A stretch of DNA of 57,107 bases from Prevotella sp. Lineage in GTDB: Bacteria; Bacteroidota; Bacteroidia; Bacteroidales; Muribaculaceae. The stretch lies in contig JAMPBN010000001.1 of the NCBI GenBank assembly GCA_023666665.1, forward strand, positions 271,598-328,704, given 5' to 3'. This document shows, piece after piece, positions 28,552-36,004 of the stretch. Each line of letters begins with the position of its first letter. Position 1 is the first letter of the stretch. The notes below the pieces were generated by a model. It was not told the origin of the DNA. It ran no database searches and worked only from the letters and a program-made list of their open reading frames with translations. Made by a program: the position numbers and the translations under genes.

Positions 28552-28585
28552 TTTGCACGGAATTAAAAAAAAATTTGTATCTTTG
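28552..28585 (+). promoter_or_regulatory. MFS transporter promoter
   Basis: TTTG at 28552-28555 and TATCTTTG at 28578-28585 are spaced by 22 bases. The -33 region lies 5 bases beyond the divergent GH20 -7 box, so the two promoters are closely packed and may compete. Confidence 0.65.
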
Positions 28586-28635
28586 CCACGGCATAACCTT
28601 GAACCTAACGCCAACACCTAAAAACTATTTATATT

Positions 28636-29916
28636 ATGAGTCAACAAAAAAAGCAATGGGGAGCCATCATCGTGATGATTGCGCTCTTCGCAATGATTGC
28701 CTTCGTGACGAATTTGTGCACGCCTATGGCAACCATTATCAAAAATCAGGGCGCGATTTCTAATGTGCTTGCCCAAATCGGTAACTATGGCAACTTTATC
28801 GCCTACCTCGTAATGGGTATTCCCGCCGGTATGCTTATTGCCAAGTATGGTTATAAGAAAACTGCCCTTATCGGCCTCGCCGTTGGTATCGCCGGTATTC
28901 TGCTGCAGTGGTGCTCGGGCCTTATCGACAATGGCGGCGAGAACATCAACGTGGTGTTTGCCGTTTATCTTTGCGGTGCTTTCGTTGCCGGCCTCTGCAT
29001 GTGTATTCTCAACTGCGTTGTTAACCCGATGCTCAACCTCCTTGGCGGCGGCGGCAACAAGGGCAACCAGCTGATTCAGACCGGCGGCGTGTTCAACTCG
29101 GCTGCCGCCGTGGCCTGCTACATTTTGATGGGCGCTCTTATCGGCGAGGCTTCCAAGGCCAAGATTGCCGATGCTACTCCCGCTCTGATGATTGCCCTGG
29201 CAATCTTTGTGGTTGCTTTCGTAGTGATCTGCTTCACCAAGATTGAAGAACCAAAGCAAGCTCCCGTAGAACTCTCAATGGTTGGCAAAGCTATGAGCTA
29301 CCGCCACTTCGCTCTCGGGGCCCTTGCCATCTTCCTCTATATGGGCATCGAAGTAGGCGTTCCCAACTTCGTTCAGCAATATCTCGTCAACACTGAAATC
29401 ACTACCGCTGCCACTGCCGGTCTTATCGTTGCCGTTTACTGGTTTATGATGCTCGTAGGTCGCTTCGTTGGTGCATCTATCGGCGGCAAAGTATCTTCGC
29501 GCGCCATGATTACTACCGTGAGCATCGCAACCCTGGTGCTGGTTCTCTTCGGTATGTTTGCTCCCTCCGATGTCCTCGTTAACTTCCCCGGTATTGACTG
29601 GGGCACACTCTCTGTAGTTTGGGCCCCGATTCCACTGGGTATCTTCTCGTTCCTGCTCGTTGGCCTCTGCACCTCCGTTATGTGGGGCGCAATCTTCAAC
29701 CTCGCCGTTGAGGGTCTTGGCAAGTTCACCGCCATCGCTTCCGGTATCTTCATGACCATGGTATTCGGTTGCGCCGTGATGATGGCTATCCAGGCCTACG
29801 TTGCCGACCTCGTTGGCTACATCCAGAGCTACTGGGTAGTAGTTGCCTGCGCCGCTTACATTCTCTTCTACGCTTTGGTTGGCTCGAAGGTTCACAAGCG
29901 CGCCGACGAAGAATAA
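28636..29916 (+). CDS. MFS sugar transporter (FucP/GluP-like)
   Basis: This 426-residue protein has about 12 hydrophobic helices and the two-half MFS layout. The early GNYGNFIAYLVMGIPAG segment and the following KYGYKKT loop resemble the fucose/glucose/galactose:H+ symporter branch. The acidic/basic loop between halves is near 200-215. It is divergent from GH20, so transport of N-acetylhexosamines released by that enzyme is a reasonable inference; the sequence alone does not fix the sugar. Confidence 0.82.
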   Translation: MSQQKKQWGAIIVMIALFAMIAFVTNLCTPMATIIKNQGAISNVLAQIGNYGNFIAYLVMGIPAGMLIAKYGYKKTALIGLAVGIAGILLQWCSGLIDNGGENINVVFAVYLCGAFVAGLCMCILNCVVNPMLNLLGGGGNKGNQLIQTGGVFNSAAAVACYILMGALIGEASKAKIADATPALMIALAIFVVAFVVICFTKIEEPKQAPVELSMVGKAMSYRHFALGALAIFLYMGIEVGVPNFVQQYLVNTEITTAATAGLIVAVYWFMMLVGRFVGASIGGKVSSRAMITTVSIATLVLVLFGMFAPSDVLVNFPGIDWGTLSVVWAPIPLGIFSFLLVGLCTSVMWGAIFNLAVEGLGKFTAIASGIFMTMVFGCAVMMAIQAYVADLVGYIQSYWVVVACAAYILFYALVGSKVHKRADEE

Positions 29917-29961
29917 ACGCTATGACTGTTGCGGACTCCCCTCTGCAACTCTCTGACACTC

Positions 29962-29987
29962 AGGGCGCGGACAAAAGTCCGCGCCCT
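29962..29987 (+). terminator. 11-bp palindromic hairpin with AAAA loop
   Basis: Arms 29962-29972 and 29977-29987 pair perfectly around AAAA. The core GCGGACAAAAGTCCGC resembles the element inside the rsmF-like gene at 34538-34559. It lies after the MFS gene and lacks a T tract. Confidence 0.55.
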
Positions 29988-30028
29988 CCATATAACCTCA
30001 CACCCCATACCCCATACATCGTACCCCA

Positions 30029-30478
30029 ATGAACTGGTTTGAATGTAAAGTCGCCTACCACAAGATGGTTGAAAATGGCGTACAAAAAAAAGTTACCGAC
30101 ACGTTTCTCGTTGACGCTCTGAGCTTCACCGAAGCCGAGGCCCGCGTTATTGAAGAAGTCACCCCCTTCGTTAGCGGCGAAATGGATGTCACCTCAGTTA
30201 AAAAGACCAAGATTTCCGAGATTTTCCGCGACGACTCGGCCGACAAATGGTATATGGTGAAGGTCGCTTTCATCACCATCGACGAAAAAACCGCCGCCGA
30301 AAAGCGTGCCATCTCCCTGATTCTCACCGCCGGTGCAAACTTCAAGAATGCCTACGACAACTTTATGGAGGGAATGAAAGGCACCATGGCCGACTTCGAA
30401 ATCGTGTCGATAGCCGAAACCCCCATTCTCGACGTTTACGCCGCAAAGCTCGATGCCGGAAGTCAGCCGCAAGCTTAA
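30029..30478 (+). CDS. DUF4494 family protein
   Basis: This 149-residue soluble protein begins MNWFECKVAYHKMVENG, the conserved start of DUF4494, found mostly in Bacteroidales. It is an alpha/beta protein with no signal peptide, membrane segment or recognised catalytic motif. Its 3' end overlaps the PLP-homeostasis gene by 26 bases, so the two are probably co-translated. Function unknown. Confidence 0.8.
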   Translation: MNWFECKVAYHKMVENGVQKKVTDTFLVDALSFTEAEARVIEEVTPFVSGEMDVTSVKKTKISEIFRDDSADKWYMVKVAFITIDEKTAAEKRAISLILTAGANFKNAYDNFMEGMKGTMADFEIVSIAETPILDVYAAKLDAGSQPQA

Positions 30479-31100
30479 CGACACGCTCGCCAAGCTCCCT
30501 GACGGAGTCAAACTCGTGGCCGTGAGCAAGTTTCAGCCCCTCGAAAAGCTGCACGAAGCCTACGAGGCCGGTCAGCGTCGGTTCGGCGAGAGCCGCGCCG
30601 ACGAGCTTGCCGCCAAAGCCGCCGCACTGCCCGCCGACGTTGAATGGCACTTCATCGGCCACTTGCAGACCAACAAGGTGCGCCGCGTGGTAGCCCACGC
30701 CTCCGTAATTCAGAGCATTGACTCCGAGCGGTTGCTCCGCGCTGTCAGCGCCGAAGCCGCCAAAGCCGGACGCACCGTCAAAGTGATGCTGCAGGTCCAC
30801 GTTGCCGCCGAAGAAACCAAAAGCGGACTGCTCGCCGAGGAGGTTGCCCCAATCGGTCGGTTGGCCGCAACCCTACCGTGCATTGAGGTTATCGGCGTGA
30901 TGGGTATGGCCACCAACACCGACGACACCGCCCGCATAGACCGCGACTTTGCCGACATTGCCGCCTGCAGCCGGGAGCTGAGAAAAATCACCCCCACAGC
31001 TACTGAAATCAGCATGGGAATGAGCGATGACTGGCCCGCCGCCGTGAGCCACGGAGCCACCATAGTGCGCATCGGCTCCGCCATATTCGGCAGCCGATAA
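30453..31100 (+). CDS. YggS/PROSC family pyridoxal-phosphate homeostasis protein
   Basis: This 215-residue single-domain PLP-binding TIM-barrel protein has its PLP lysine in the LVAVSKFQP motif near residue 25. The family segments RFGESRADE, WHFIGHLQTNKV and SMGMSDDWPAAV are clear, as is the C-terminal RIGSAIFG. It balances free PLP and affects amino-acid and keto-acid pools (known for the family). The ATG at 30453 keeps the N-terminal helix and gives the 26-base overlap with DUF4494. Confidence 0.9.
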   Translation: MPEVSRKLNDTLAKLPDGVKLVAVSKFQPLEKLHEAYEAGQRRFGESRADELAAKAAALPADVEWHFIGHLQTNKVRRVVAHASVIQSIDSERLLRAVSAEAAKAGRTVKVMLQVHVAAEETKSGLLAEEVAPIGRLAATLPCIEVIGVMGMATNTDDTARIDRDFADIAACSRELRKITPTATEISMGMSDDWPAAVSHGATIVRIGSAIFGSR

Positions 31101-31119
31101 TGGTTTTTATTAGCATTTT

Positions 31120-31151
31120 TTTGCACATGTGAAAATTTGTGCGTAACTTAG
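31120..31151 (+). promoter_or_regulatory. ompA-like gene promoter
   Basis: TTTG at 31120-31123 is followed after exactly 20 bases by TAACTTAG (31144-31151), one base from consensus. The leader is about 70 bases and includes a short GCGCC/GGCGC hairpin near 31151-31167. Confidence 0.65.
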
Positions 31152-31228
31152 CGCCGTTAAATGGCGCACTATGCAGTCTGACAACACGAAAAAAACTATT
31201 TATTTAATTCAATAACTCATAACTAATT

Positions 31229-32470
31229 ATGAAGAAAACTGCTATTGCTCTCGCAGCTGCAGCCCTTATGTCGGTAAGCACCGCTATGGCTGTTGTTCCC
31301 GAGATTACTTACGTTGAAGACCCCGCTCAGGGCTACACCTTCAACCGCTTCAAAGACAACTGGTTCATCCAGGCTGAAGGTGGCGTTAACCTCATTTTGG
31401 GCCAGACCGATAAAGTTGCCAAATTCGGCGACCGCATCGCTCCCGCATTCGGCATCCAGGCCGGCAAATGGTTCTCACCCATCATGGGCTTCCGTGGCGG
31501 TCTGACCTACCTCGGCCAAAAAGGCGCATCTAACCACATCAACAACGGTTGGGGCAACACCTACGGCCTTGAGATGGAAAACGGCGCTTACAAAACCTTT
31601 GAAAAAGATGGCAAAACTTACTATCCCACTCACGTTGGCCAGCTCGGCGTTAACTTCGACGCTATGCTCAACATCACCAACTGGTGGTGTGGCTACAAGC
31701 CCAACCGCGTCTACAACTTCATCGCATACGTAGGCGGTGCCGCATACTTTGGCTTCCAGCACAAGTTCGACAAAGACGGCAACAACGACGGTTGGGACAA
31801 GGACTTCGACACCTCACTCGCTCTTCGCGGCGGTATCATTAACAGCTTCAACGTAAGCCGTCAGGTTGCTCTTAGCCTCGACATCCGCTACACCGCAATG
31901 TCAAGCAACATCGAAGCCAACCACTACAACGCAATGAGCAACAACATCGCTGCATTCATCGGCGTTACCTACCTCTTCAACCAGCGCACCTGGACCGCTC
32001 CCATCGTACCGGTTATCCCCATTATCGAAGACTGCGACCCCTACAAGGCACGCCTCGCCGAATGCGAAGCCCGTCTGCAAGACACTCAGCGCAAGCTCGA
32101 CGAATGCCTCCGTCGCCCGATGCCCCAGCCCATTGTTCAAGAGTGCGTTAAAGACCTCGCAACCGTTTACTTCCCCATCGGTTCCGCAACCGTTTCACGC
32201 ACCGACCGCAACGTGCTCAAGAGCGTAGCTTCCATCATGAAAGAAGACTCCAAGAAGTACACCGTATGCGGCTGGGCCGACAACTACACCGGCTCTGATG
32301 CCGTTAACGCTCGCCTGCGCACCAAACGCGCCGAAAACGTTAAGAAAATCCTCGTTGCCAACGGCGCTAACGCTGACCAGCTCGACGTTACCACCAACGC
32401 CGCAAACCGCGTAGAAGGCAAAGCTAACGTTTACCTCGACCGCTGCGTTACCATCACCCCCGCTAAGTAA
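31229..32470 (+). CDS. OmpA/OprF-family outer-membrane protein
   Basis: This 413-residue protein has a signal peptide (1-21). An N-terminal beta-barrel (about 30-255) is rich in aromatic and glycine residues. A short linker (about 268-300) with regularly spaced cysteines and charged heptad-like residues follows, then a C-terminal OmpA peptidoglycan-binding domain from about 308. The domain has VYFPIGSATV and the DN...RLRTKRAENV motif; the usual His of GHTDN is Trp here (GWADN). Likely an abundant structural porin. A promoter and terminator flank it, so it is monocistronic. Confidence 0.92.
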   Translation: MKKTAIALAAAALMSVSTAMAVVPEITYVEDPAQGYTFNRFKDNWFIQAEGGVNLILGQTDKVAKFGDRIAPAFGIQAGKWFSPIMGFRGGLTYLGQKGASNHINNGWGNTYGLEMENGAYKTFEKDGKTYYPTHVGQLGVNFDAMLNITNWWCGYKPNRVYNFIAYVGGAAYFGFQHKFDKDGNNDGWDKDFDTSLALRGGIINSFNVSRQVALSLDIRYTAMSSNIEANHYNAMSNNIAAFIGVTYLFNQRTWTAPIVPVIPIIEDCDPYKARLAECEARLQDTQRKLDECLRRPMPQPIVQECVKDLATVYFPIGSATVSRTDRNVLKSVASIMKEDSKKYTVCGWADNYTGSDAVNARLRTKRAENVKKILVANGANADQLDVTTNAANRVEGKANVYLDRCVTITPAK

Positions 32471-32499
32471 TTTTAGCCACAACCTAACGACAAAACCTC

Positions 32500-32530
32500 A
32501 CGGAGGGACGGCTCATCGCCGCCCCTCCGT
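32500..32530 (+). terminator. Terminator hairpin after the OmpA gene
   Basis: Arms ACGGAGGG (32500-32507) and CCCTCCGT (32523-32530) pair fully, with an inner CGG/CCG extension, followed by TTAATTTT. Confidence 0.75.
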
Positions 32531-32563
32531 TAATTTTGCAAGCGAAGTTTCGCGAAAAATGCG

Positions 32564-32571
32564 TAACTTTG
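32564..32571 (+). promoter_or_regulatory. hsdS -7 box
   Basis: TAACTTTG ends seven bases before the hsdS ATG at 32579, implying a leaderless or nearly leaderless transcript. A TTTTG lies at 32534-32538, farther than usual. Confidence 0.6.
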
Positions 32572-32578
32572 CCCCGGT

Positions 32579-33706
32579 ATGACAAATCAGCTACCCACCA
32601 CCACAACCTTTCGCGGCCACACCTACCCCCTCCAATGGAAAACCCTTGGGGAGGTTTTTAAACGCATTAAAGGAACTCCCATTACTGCAAAAGAGATGAA
32701 AATAATTGCCAACGACGATGGCGATATACGCATTTTTGCAGGTGGTAAAACCGTAGTTAATGCTTTTGCAAAAGATATCCCAAATGGAAATATAATTCGA
32801 AATCCGGCAGTAATAGTTCAATCAAGAGGTATTATTGATGTTGTTTATTATGATAAGCCATTTACATTTAAAAATGAAATGTGGGCTTATATCCACTCGA
32901 ATCACATAACACTAAAATTCCTTTATCATTTTCTTAAAGTCAATATCAAACAGCTTAGAGATAAGGCAAATGCTATGGGGGCGTTTCCGCAAATATCAAT
33001 ACCTGATACTGAAAATTTGCTTATCCCCATACCGCCGGTGGAGTTGCAGGAACAGATTGTGGAGATTCTTGACCGGTTTTCTGCGCTGACTGCCGAGCTG
33101 CAAAATGAGCTGCAAAACGAGCTCGCCGCCCGCCGCGAGCAATACGCTTACTACCGCAACCGCCTGCTCGACTTCGGACGCACCAACCGTGCCCAATGGC
33201 TGCCGCTCGAGGAGGTTTGCAAAATTAAAAATGGCAAGGATTATAAACATCTTGGAAGTGGTGAAATTCCGGTTTATGGTTCCGGCGGCATTATGACTTA
33301 TGTAGATAGTTTCACATACGATAAAGAAAGTGTGTTGCTTCCAAGAAAAGGTTCTATCGGTAAAATTCATTATGTTGATAAACCTTTTTGGAATGTAGAT
33401 ACTGTATATTATACAGAGATTGACAAAAGTCAAATTAAGCCTAAATTTTTATATTATTATTTGACTACTGTCAACCTTGAGTCTATGAATTGTGGAACTG
33501 GCGCAATACCAAGTCTAACACAGGCTATATTGTATAAAATCCCTATTCCCATACCGCCGTTGGAGGAGCAGGAGCGGATTGTGGGGATTCTTGACCGGCT
33601 GGAGGCGGCGTATAACGACCTGATGGTCAGCATCCCGGCAGAAATTGCCGCCCGCCGCGAGCAATACGCTTACTACCGCAACCGTCTGCTCAGCTTCGCG
33701 GAGTGA
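32579..33706 (+). CDS. hsdS: Orphan type I restriction-modification specificity subunit (HsdS)
   Basis: This 375-residue DNA-recognition subunit would give a type I methylase/restriction complex its bipartite target. Two target-recognition domains (about 15-145 and 205-320) each end in a conserved helix pair, IPIPPVELQEQIVEILDR and IPIPPLEEQERIVGILDR. Each is followed by AARREQYAYYRNRLL. The two halves are in register at 522 bases (174 codons). The central spacer has a tandem AELQNELQNEL, like the TAEL spacers of EcoR124-type subunits. Recognition domains are AT-rich while the repeats are GC-rich, a mosaic sign of exchange. No hsdM or hsdR is in the window, so it must borrow partners or be inert. 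Confidence 0.88.
   Translation: MTNQLPTTTTFRGHTYPLQWKTLGEVFKRIKGTPITAKEMKIIANDDGDIRIFAGGKTVVNAFAKDIPNGNIIRNPAVIVQSRGIIDVVYYDKPFTFKNEMWAYIHSNHITLKFLYHFLKVNIKQLRDKANAMGAFPQISIPDTENLLIPIPPVELQEQIVEILDRFSALTAELQNELQNELAARREQYAYYRNRLLDFGRTNRAQWLPLEEVCKIKNGKDYKHLGSGEIPVYGSGGIMTYVDSFTYDKESVLLPRKGSIGKIHYVDKPFWNVDTVYYTEIDKSQIKPKFLYYYLTTVNLESMNCGTGAIPSLTQAILYKIPIPIPPLEEQERIVGILDRLEAAYNDLMVSIPAEIAARREQYAYYRNRLLSFAE
33095..33118 (+). repeat. 12-bp tandem repeat in hsdS spacer
   Basis: Two copies of GAGCTGCAAAAY are followed by a partial GAGCT. They encode repeated QNEL in the central spacer helix. Copy number would change the spacing between the two recognition domains. Confidence 0.8.
33125..33162 (+). 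repeat. 38-bp direct repeat, copy 1, in hsdS
   Basis: It is identical over 38 bases to 33647-33684. It encodes the conserved AARREQYAYYRNR helix at the end of the first half. The copies are 522 bases apart in the same orientation. Confidence 0.9.
33647..33684 (+). repeat. 38-bp direct repeat, copy 2, in hsdS
   Basis: This is the second exact copy of 33125-33162, near the C-terminus of hsdS. A second, less perfect pair (33029-33076 and 33551-33598) is also spaced by 522 bases. Confidence 0.9.
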
Positions 33707-33717
33707 CAGCCCCCCGA

Positions 33718-33755
33718 CCCCCTAAAGGGGGAGGCTGCCACTAAGCGCCTCCCCC
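33718..33755. terminator. Nested GC-rich hairpins after hsdS
   Basis: CCCCC/GGGGG (33718-33722 and 33727-33731) and a 9-bp stem (33727-33735 with 33747-33755) share the same G run, so only one can form at a time. Probable terminator between hsdS and the oppositely oriented genes. Confidence 0.5.
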
Positions 33756-33838
33756 CAACCGACTGAAGACGGCCGGCTCCTGTTAATACGCAGCGCGGCG
33801 ATGAGGCGCACTGCGGCCTGCGGCCACCAAGGCGTGAA

Positions 33839-34081
33839 TTAGAGTTTTACGATTTTGCGGGTGTGGGTTTTGAGGTCGGTGTTTACGGTGAGGATATAGA
33901 TGCCGGCGGGCAGACGGCTCACGTCAACGGTGAGTTTATTGCTTTGTTCGCCGGCTTTGACCACTGCCGTGGTTGCCGCTACATTCTGAACACTGATTGA
34001 GTTGATTACTTGACCGTAGGGCAGTGCAACCGTCAGTTGCTCTCTTACGGGCAGCGTATATACCTGCAGGTCAATGCCGTT
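33839..34081 (-). pseudogene. Remnant T9SS C-terminal sorting domain
   Basis: On the minus strand an open frame of 80 codons with no start codon is bounded upstream by TGA (34082-34084) and ends TAA at 33839. It reads like a complete type A T9SS tail: GIDLQVYTLPVREQLTV at its start, then VDVSRLPAGIYILTV, ending HTRKIVKL. The rest of the secreted protein is missing. It is the 3' scar of a deleted or displaced surface-protein gene, next to the orphan hsdS. The stretch 33756-33838 shows no gene. Confidence 0.8.
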
Positions 34082-34084
34082 TCA

Positions 34085-34237
34085 AAACAAGCCAAAGTAT
34101 TCAGCAATTCATCATTACTTTTTATAACTTTTTGCAACTCATTTTCCAAATAGGCATCTTGTTCCTCCGGTAACCATAAATCGAAATCTTCGGGAAGACT
34201 CAGATCGGAATTGTCGTCTTCCGACTCAATGGAATTT
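34085..34237 (-). other. Acidic ORF fragment of unknown origin
   Basis: A 95-codon minus-strand frame (34045-34332) covers this gap and overlaps the start of the sorting-domain remnant in another frame. The part outside the neighbouring gene is acidic, with segments such as DFDLWLPEEQDAYLENELQKV. It could be the decayed end of another protein. I do not recognise it, and the overlap argues against an intact gene. Confidence 0.25.
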
Positions 34238-35428
34238 TCAGTTGATTGGGGAGAGGATTCGGAGGGGCTTGGGGAGGAGGTTGTTGGCGCGGGGACCGAG
34301 ATTGTTGACCCAGCCGAGGGGTCGGCCGTCAAACGTCAGCAGGGTTAGGCCTTTGAGGCAGTCGGGGGGGAGAGTGATGGTGTCGCGGTGGAGGAAGCGC
34401 AGGGCATCCGTGCGGCTCACTTCCGCCCGGGGATAGGCGGACGCGTTGAAGTCGGCGCGCAGGGCCAGGGCGTGGGAGGGAATGCGGTCGCGCCCTTTGA
34501 GCTCATATTCGTCGGCAATGGGTTGCCCCATATGGAGGCAACGGACAAAAGTCCGTTGCGCTGCGTCGCCCGGCTTCCGCAGCAGTGCCATATATAGCCC
34601 TTCGCCGCGCACAAGGTGGGGATAGAAGTGGCCGTTGACCACTCCGGGGAAGTCGGGGAGCGGGAGTTGCTCGCCGCCGAGCTCGTCGATAATGCGCCGG
34701 ACCATAGCTTCGTCTTCGGCCGCTGAAAACGTGCAGGTTGAATAAATCAAATGACCGCCGGGCTTAAGCAGCGGCCATATGGCTTCAATGATTTCAAATT
34801 GCAGGCGGGCGCAGCTTTCTACCAGACCGGGAGTCCATTGATCCACGGCTTTGGGGTCTTTGCGCATCATTCCCTCGCCCGAGCAAGGCACGTCGGCAGC
34901 TATGATGTCGAACGTTTCGGCCGGCAGCGAGGCGAGTTTCTGCGCGGGGCCAACGGAGATACCGACGTTTTTATAGCCCCACTTCATCAGATTTTCGCGG
35001 AGCACTTTGGCGCGCTGGGCATCAGCCTCGTTGGCAAGCACAAAGCTGCCCCGGGGCAGGGCATCAATCGCCGCAGTGGTTTTTCCGCCGGGAGCGGCGC
35101 AGGCGTCGAGGTAGTTTACCGGCTCTGTCAATCCAAGGCTCTCTATTACAGCGCCGATGGCCATTGACGAGGGGTCTTGAACATAATACAGCCCCTGATG
35201 AAACCGAGGGTCCATCGTGAAGTTGGGGCGCTCGACAAGGTATTCACCCTGACGGCACCACGGCACCAGATCCGCGCCCTCGGAGGGGGCGCAATCCTTG
35301 AGCCGGTTATGGCGTATAGCGACAGAGGGACTCCCCGATGCCAAGGCATCGAGAAGCCCCTGAGGATTCGGAATCTTGGGGTCAGCGAGTATGCGCTCGC
35401 GGAACTCCTGTGGCAGATTATTTGCCAC
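34238..35428 (-). CDS. rRNA/tRNA cytosine-C5 methyltransferase (RsmF/RsmB-like, NOL1/NOP2/Sun family)
   Basis: This is a SAM-dependent m5C methyltransferase of about 396 residues. The SAM-binding DACAAPGGKT motif, the ADVPCSGEGM motif with the catalytic-site Cys, and the STCTF motif with the nucleophilic Cys are all present. A C-terminal RsmF-type extension follows. I chose GTG at 35428, giving MANNLPQEF and an 11-base overlap with SlyD. The frame stays open to 35563, but that stretch is the Gly/Cys-rich tail of SlyD in another frame. A palindrome is embedded in the coding sequence near 34538-34559. Confidence 0.85.
   Translation of the reverse strand: MANNLPQEFRERILADPKIPNPQGLLDALASGSPSVAIRHNRLKDCAPSEGADLVPWCRQGEYLVERPNFTMDPRFHQGLYYVQDPSSMAIGAVIESLGLTEPVNYLDACAAPGGKTTAAIDALPRGSFVLANEADAQRAKVLRENLMKWGYKNVGISVGPAQKLASLPAETFDIIAADVPCSGEGMMRKDPKAVDQWTPGLVESCARLQFEIIEAIWPLLKPGGHLIYSTCTFSAAEDEAMVRRIIDELGGEQLPLPDFPGVVNGHFYPHLVRGEGLYMALLRKPGDAAQRTFVRCLHMGQPIADEYELKGRDRIPSHALALRADFNASAYPRAEVSRTDALRFLHRDTITLPPDCLKGLTLLTFDGRPLGWVNNLGPRANNLLPKPLRILSPIN
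34538..34559. repeat. Palindrome inside the rsmF-like gene
   Basis: Perfect 9-base arms (34538-34546, 34551-34559) flank an AAAA loop. The core CGGACAAAAGTCCG is shared with the intergenic hairpin at 29962-29987. It encodes AQRTFVRC in the methyltransferase. Confidence 0.75.
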
Positions 35429-36002
35429 AGCCTCCGCAGCAACCGCCATCGCCGCAACCGCCATCGCCGCAGCTGCCGCATCCGCCTCCGCAACCTCCCA
35501 CCTGAGAGGCGGCGGCAATTTCCTGTGCGGTGGCATCGCGGACTTCAACAACCGTGCCGTCAATGCGCGTGGTGTGGCCGGCCAGCGGATGATTGAAATC
35601 CACCTTGACCGTCACGGTAGCGTCGTTGACCTCGAGCACCACGGCGGCAACTTCCTGGCCCACGTTGGTCTGGAGGTAAATCTGAGCTCCGGGGAATATT
35701 TTCTTCTCGTCGAGTTTGCCGTCTTCCTCAAAGATTGCGCGGGGCACCGTTTCGGTGCGCAGCATCTCCTCGGAATACTCGCCGAAGCCCTCTTCGGGCT
35801 TAAGGGTGACGCTGAATTTGGTGCCCTGCTCAAGGCCCTTGATTGCGGCGGCAAGGGGTTCAATAACGTATGGCGTAACGCCGTAGACCATCGTTTCGGG
35901 CTGCGAGGCGGGCACCTGATGAATCAGTTCCGCCTTGTCGCCCTGCAGGTCATAGAGGTCATAGCTTATGGCAACGAATTTGCCGGGTTCTACTTTGTTC
36001 AT
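35418..36002 (-). CDS. FKBP-type peptidyl-prolyl isomerase, SlyD-like
   Basis: This 194-residue cytosolic chaperone and prolyl isomerase has an FKBP fold split by an IF (insert-in-flap) domain (about 70-125), typical of SlyD. The C-terminal 26 residues contain seven Cys spaced by Gly, a metal-binding tail like that of SlyD, which in other bacteria supplies nickel or binds zinc or copper. Only Cys and Asp act as ligands here, as His is absent from the tail. It starts 2 bases after the M13 peptidase stop and overlaps the methyltransferase. Confidence 0.9.
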   Translation of the reverse strand: MNKVEPGKFVAISYDLYDLQGDKAELIHQVPASQPETMVYGVTPYVIEPLAAAIKGLEQGTKFSVTLKPEEGFGEYSEEMLRTETVPRAIFEEDGKLDEKKIFPGAQIYLQTNVGQEVAAVVLEVNDATVTVKVDFNHPLAGHTTRIDGTVVEVRDATAQEIAAASQVGGCGGGCGSCGDGGCGDGGCCGGCGK

Positions 36003-36004
36003 AA

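Noticed and set aside
33125-33684. Invertible shufflon at hsdS
   Set aside because: The repeats are direct, not inverted, and no recombinase gene is in the window, so inversion at this site is not supported.
34045-34332. A 95-codon minus-strand gene between the T9SS remnant and the methyltransferase
   Set aside because: It overlaps both neighbours in other frames and shows no recognisable domain. I list only the non-overlapping part as a low-confidence fragment.
35429-35563. An N-terminal extension of the rsmF-like methyltransferase rich in Ala and Val
   Set aside because: This stretch is the Gly/Cys-coding tail of SlyD read in another frame. The methyltransferase most likely starts at the GTG at 35428.
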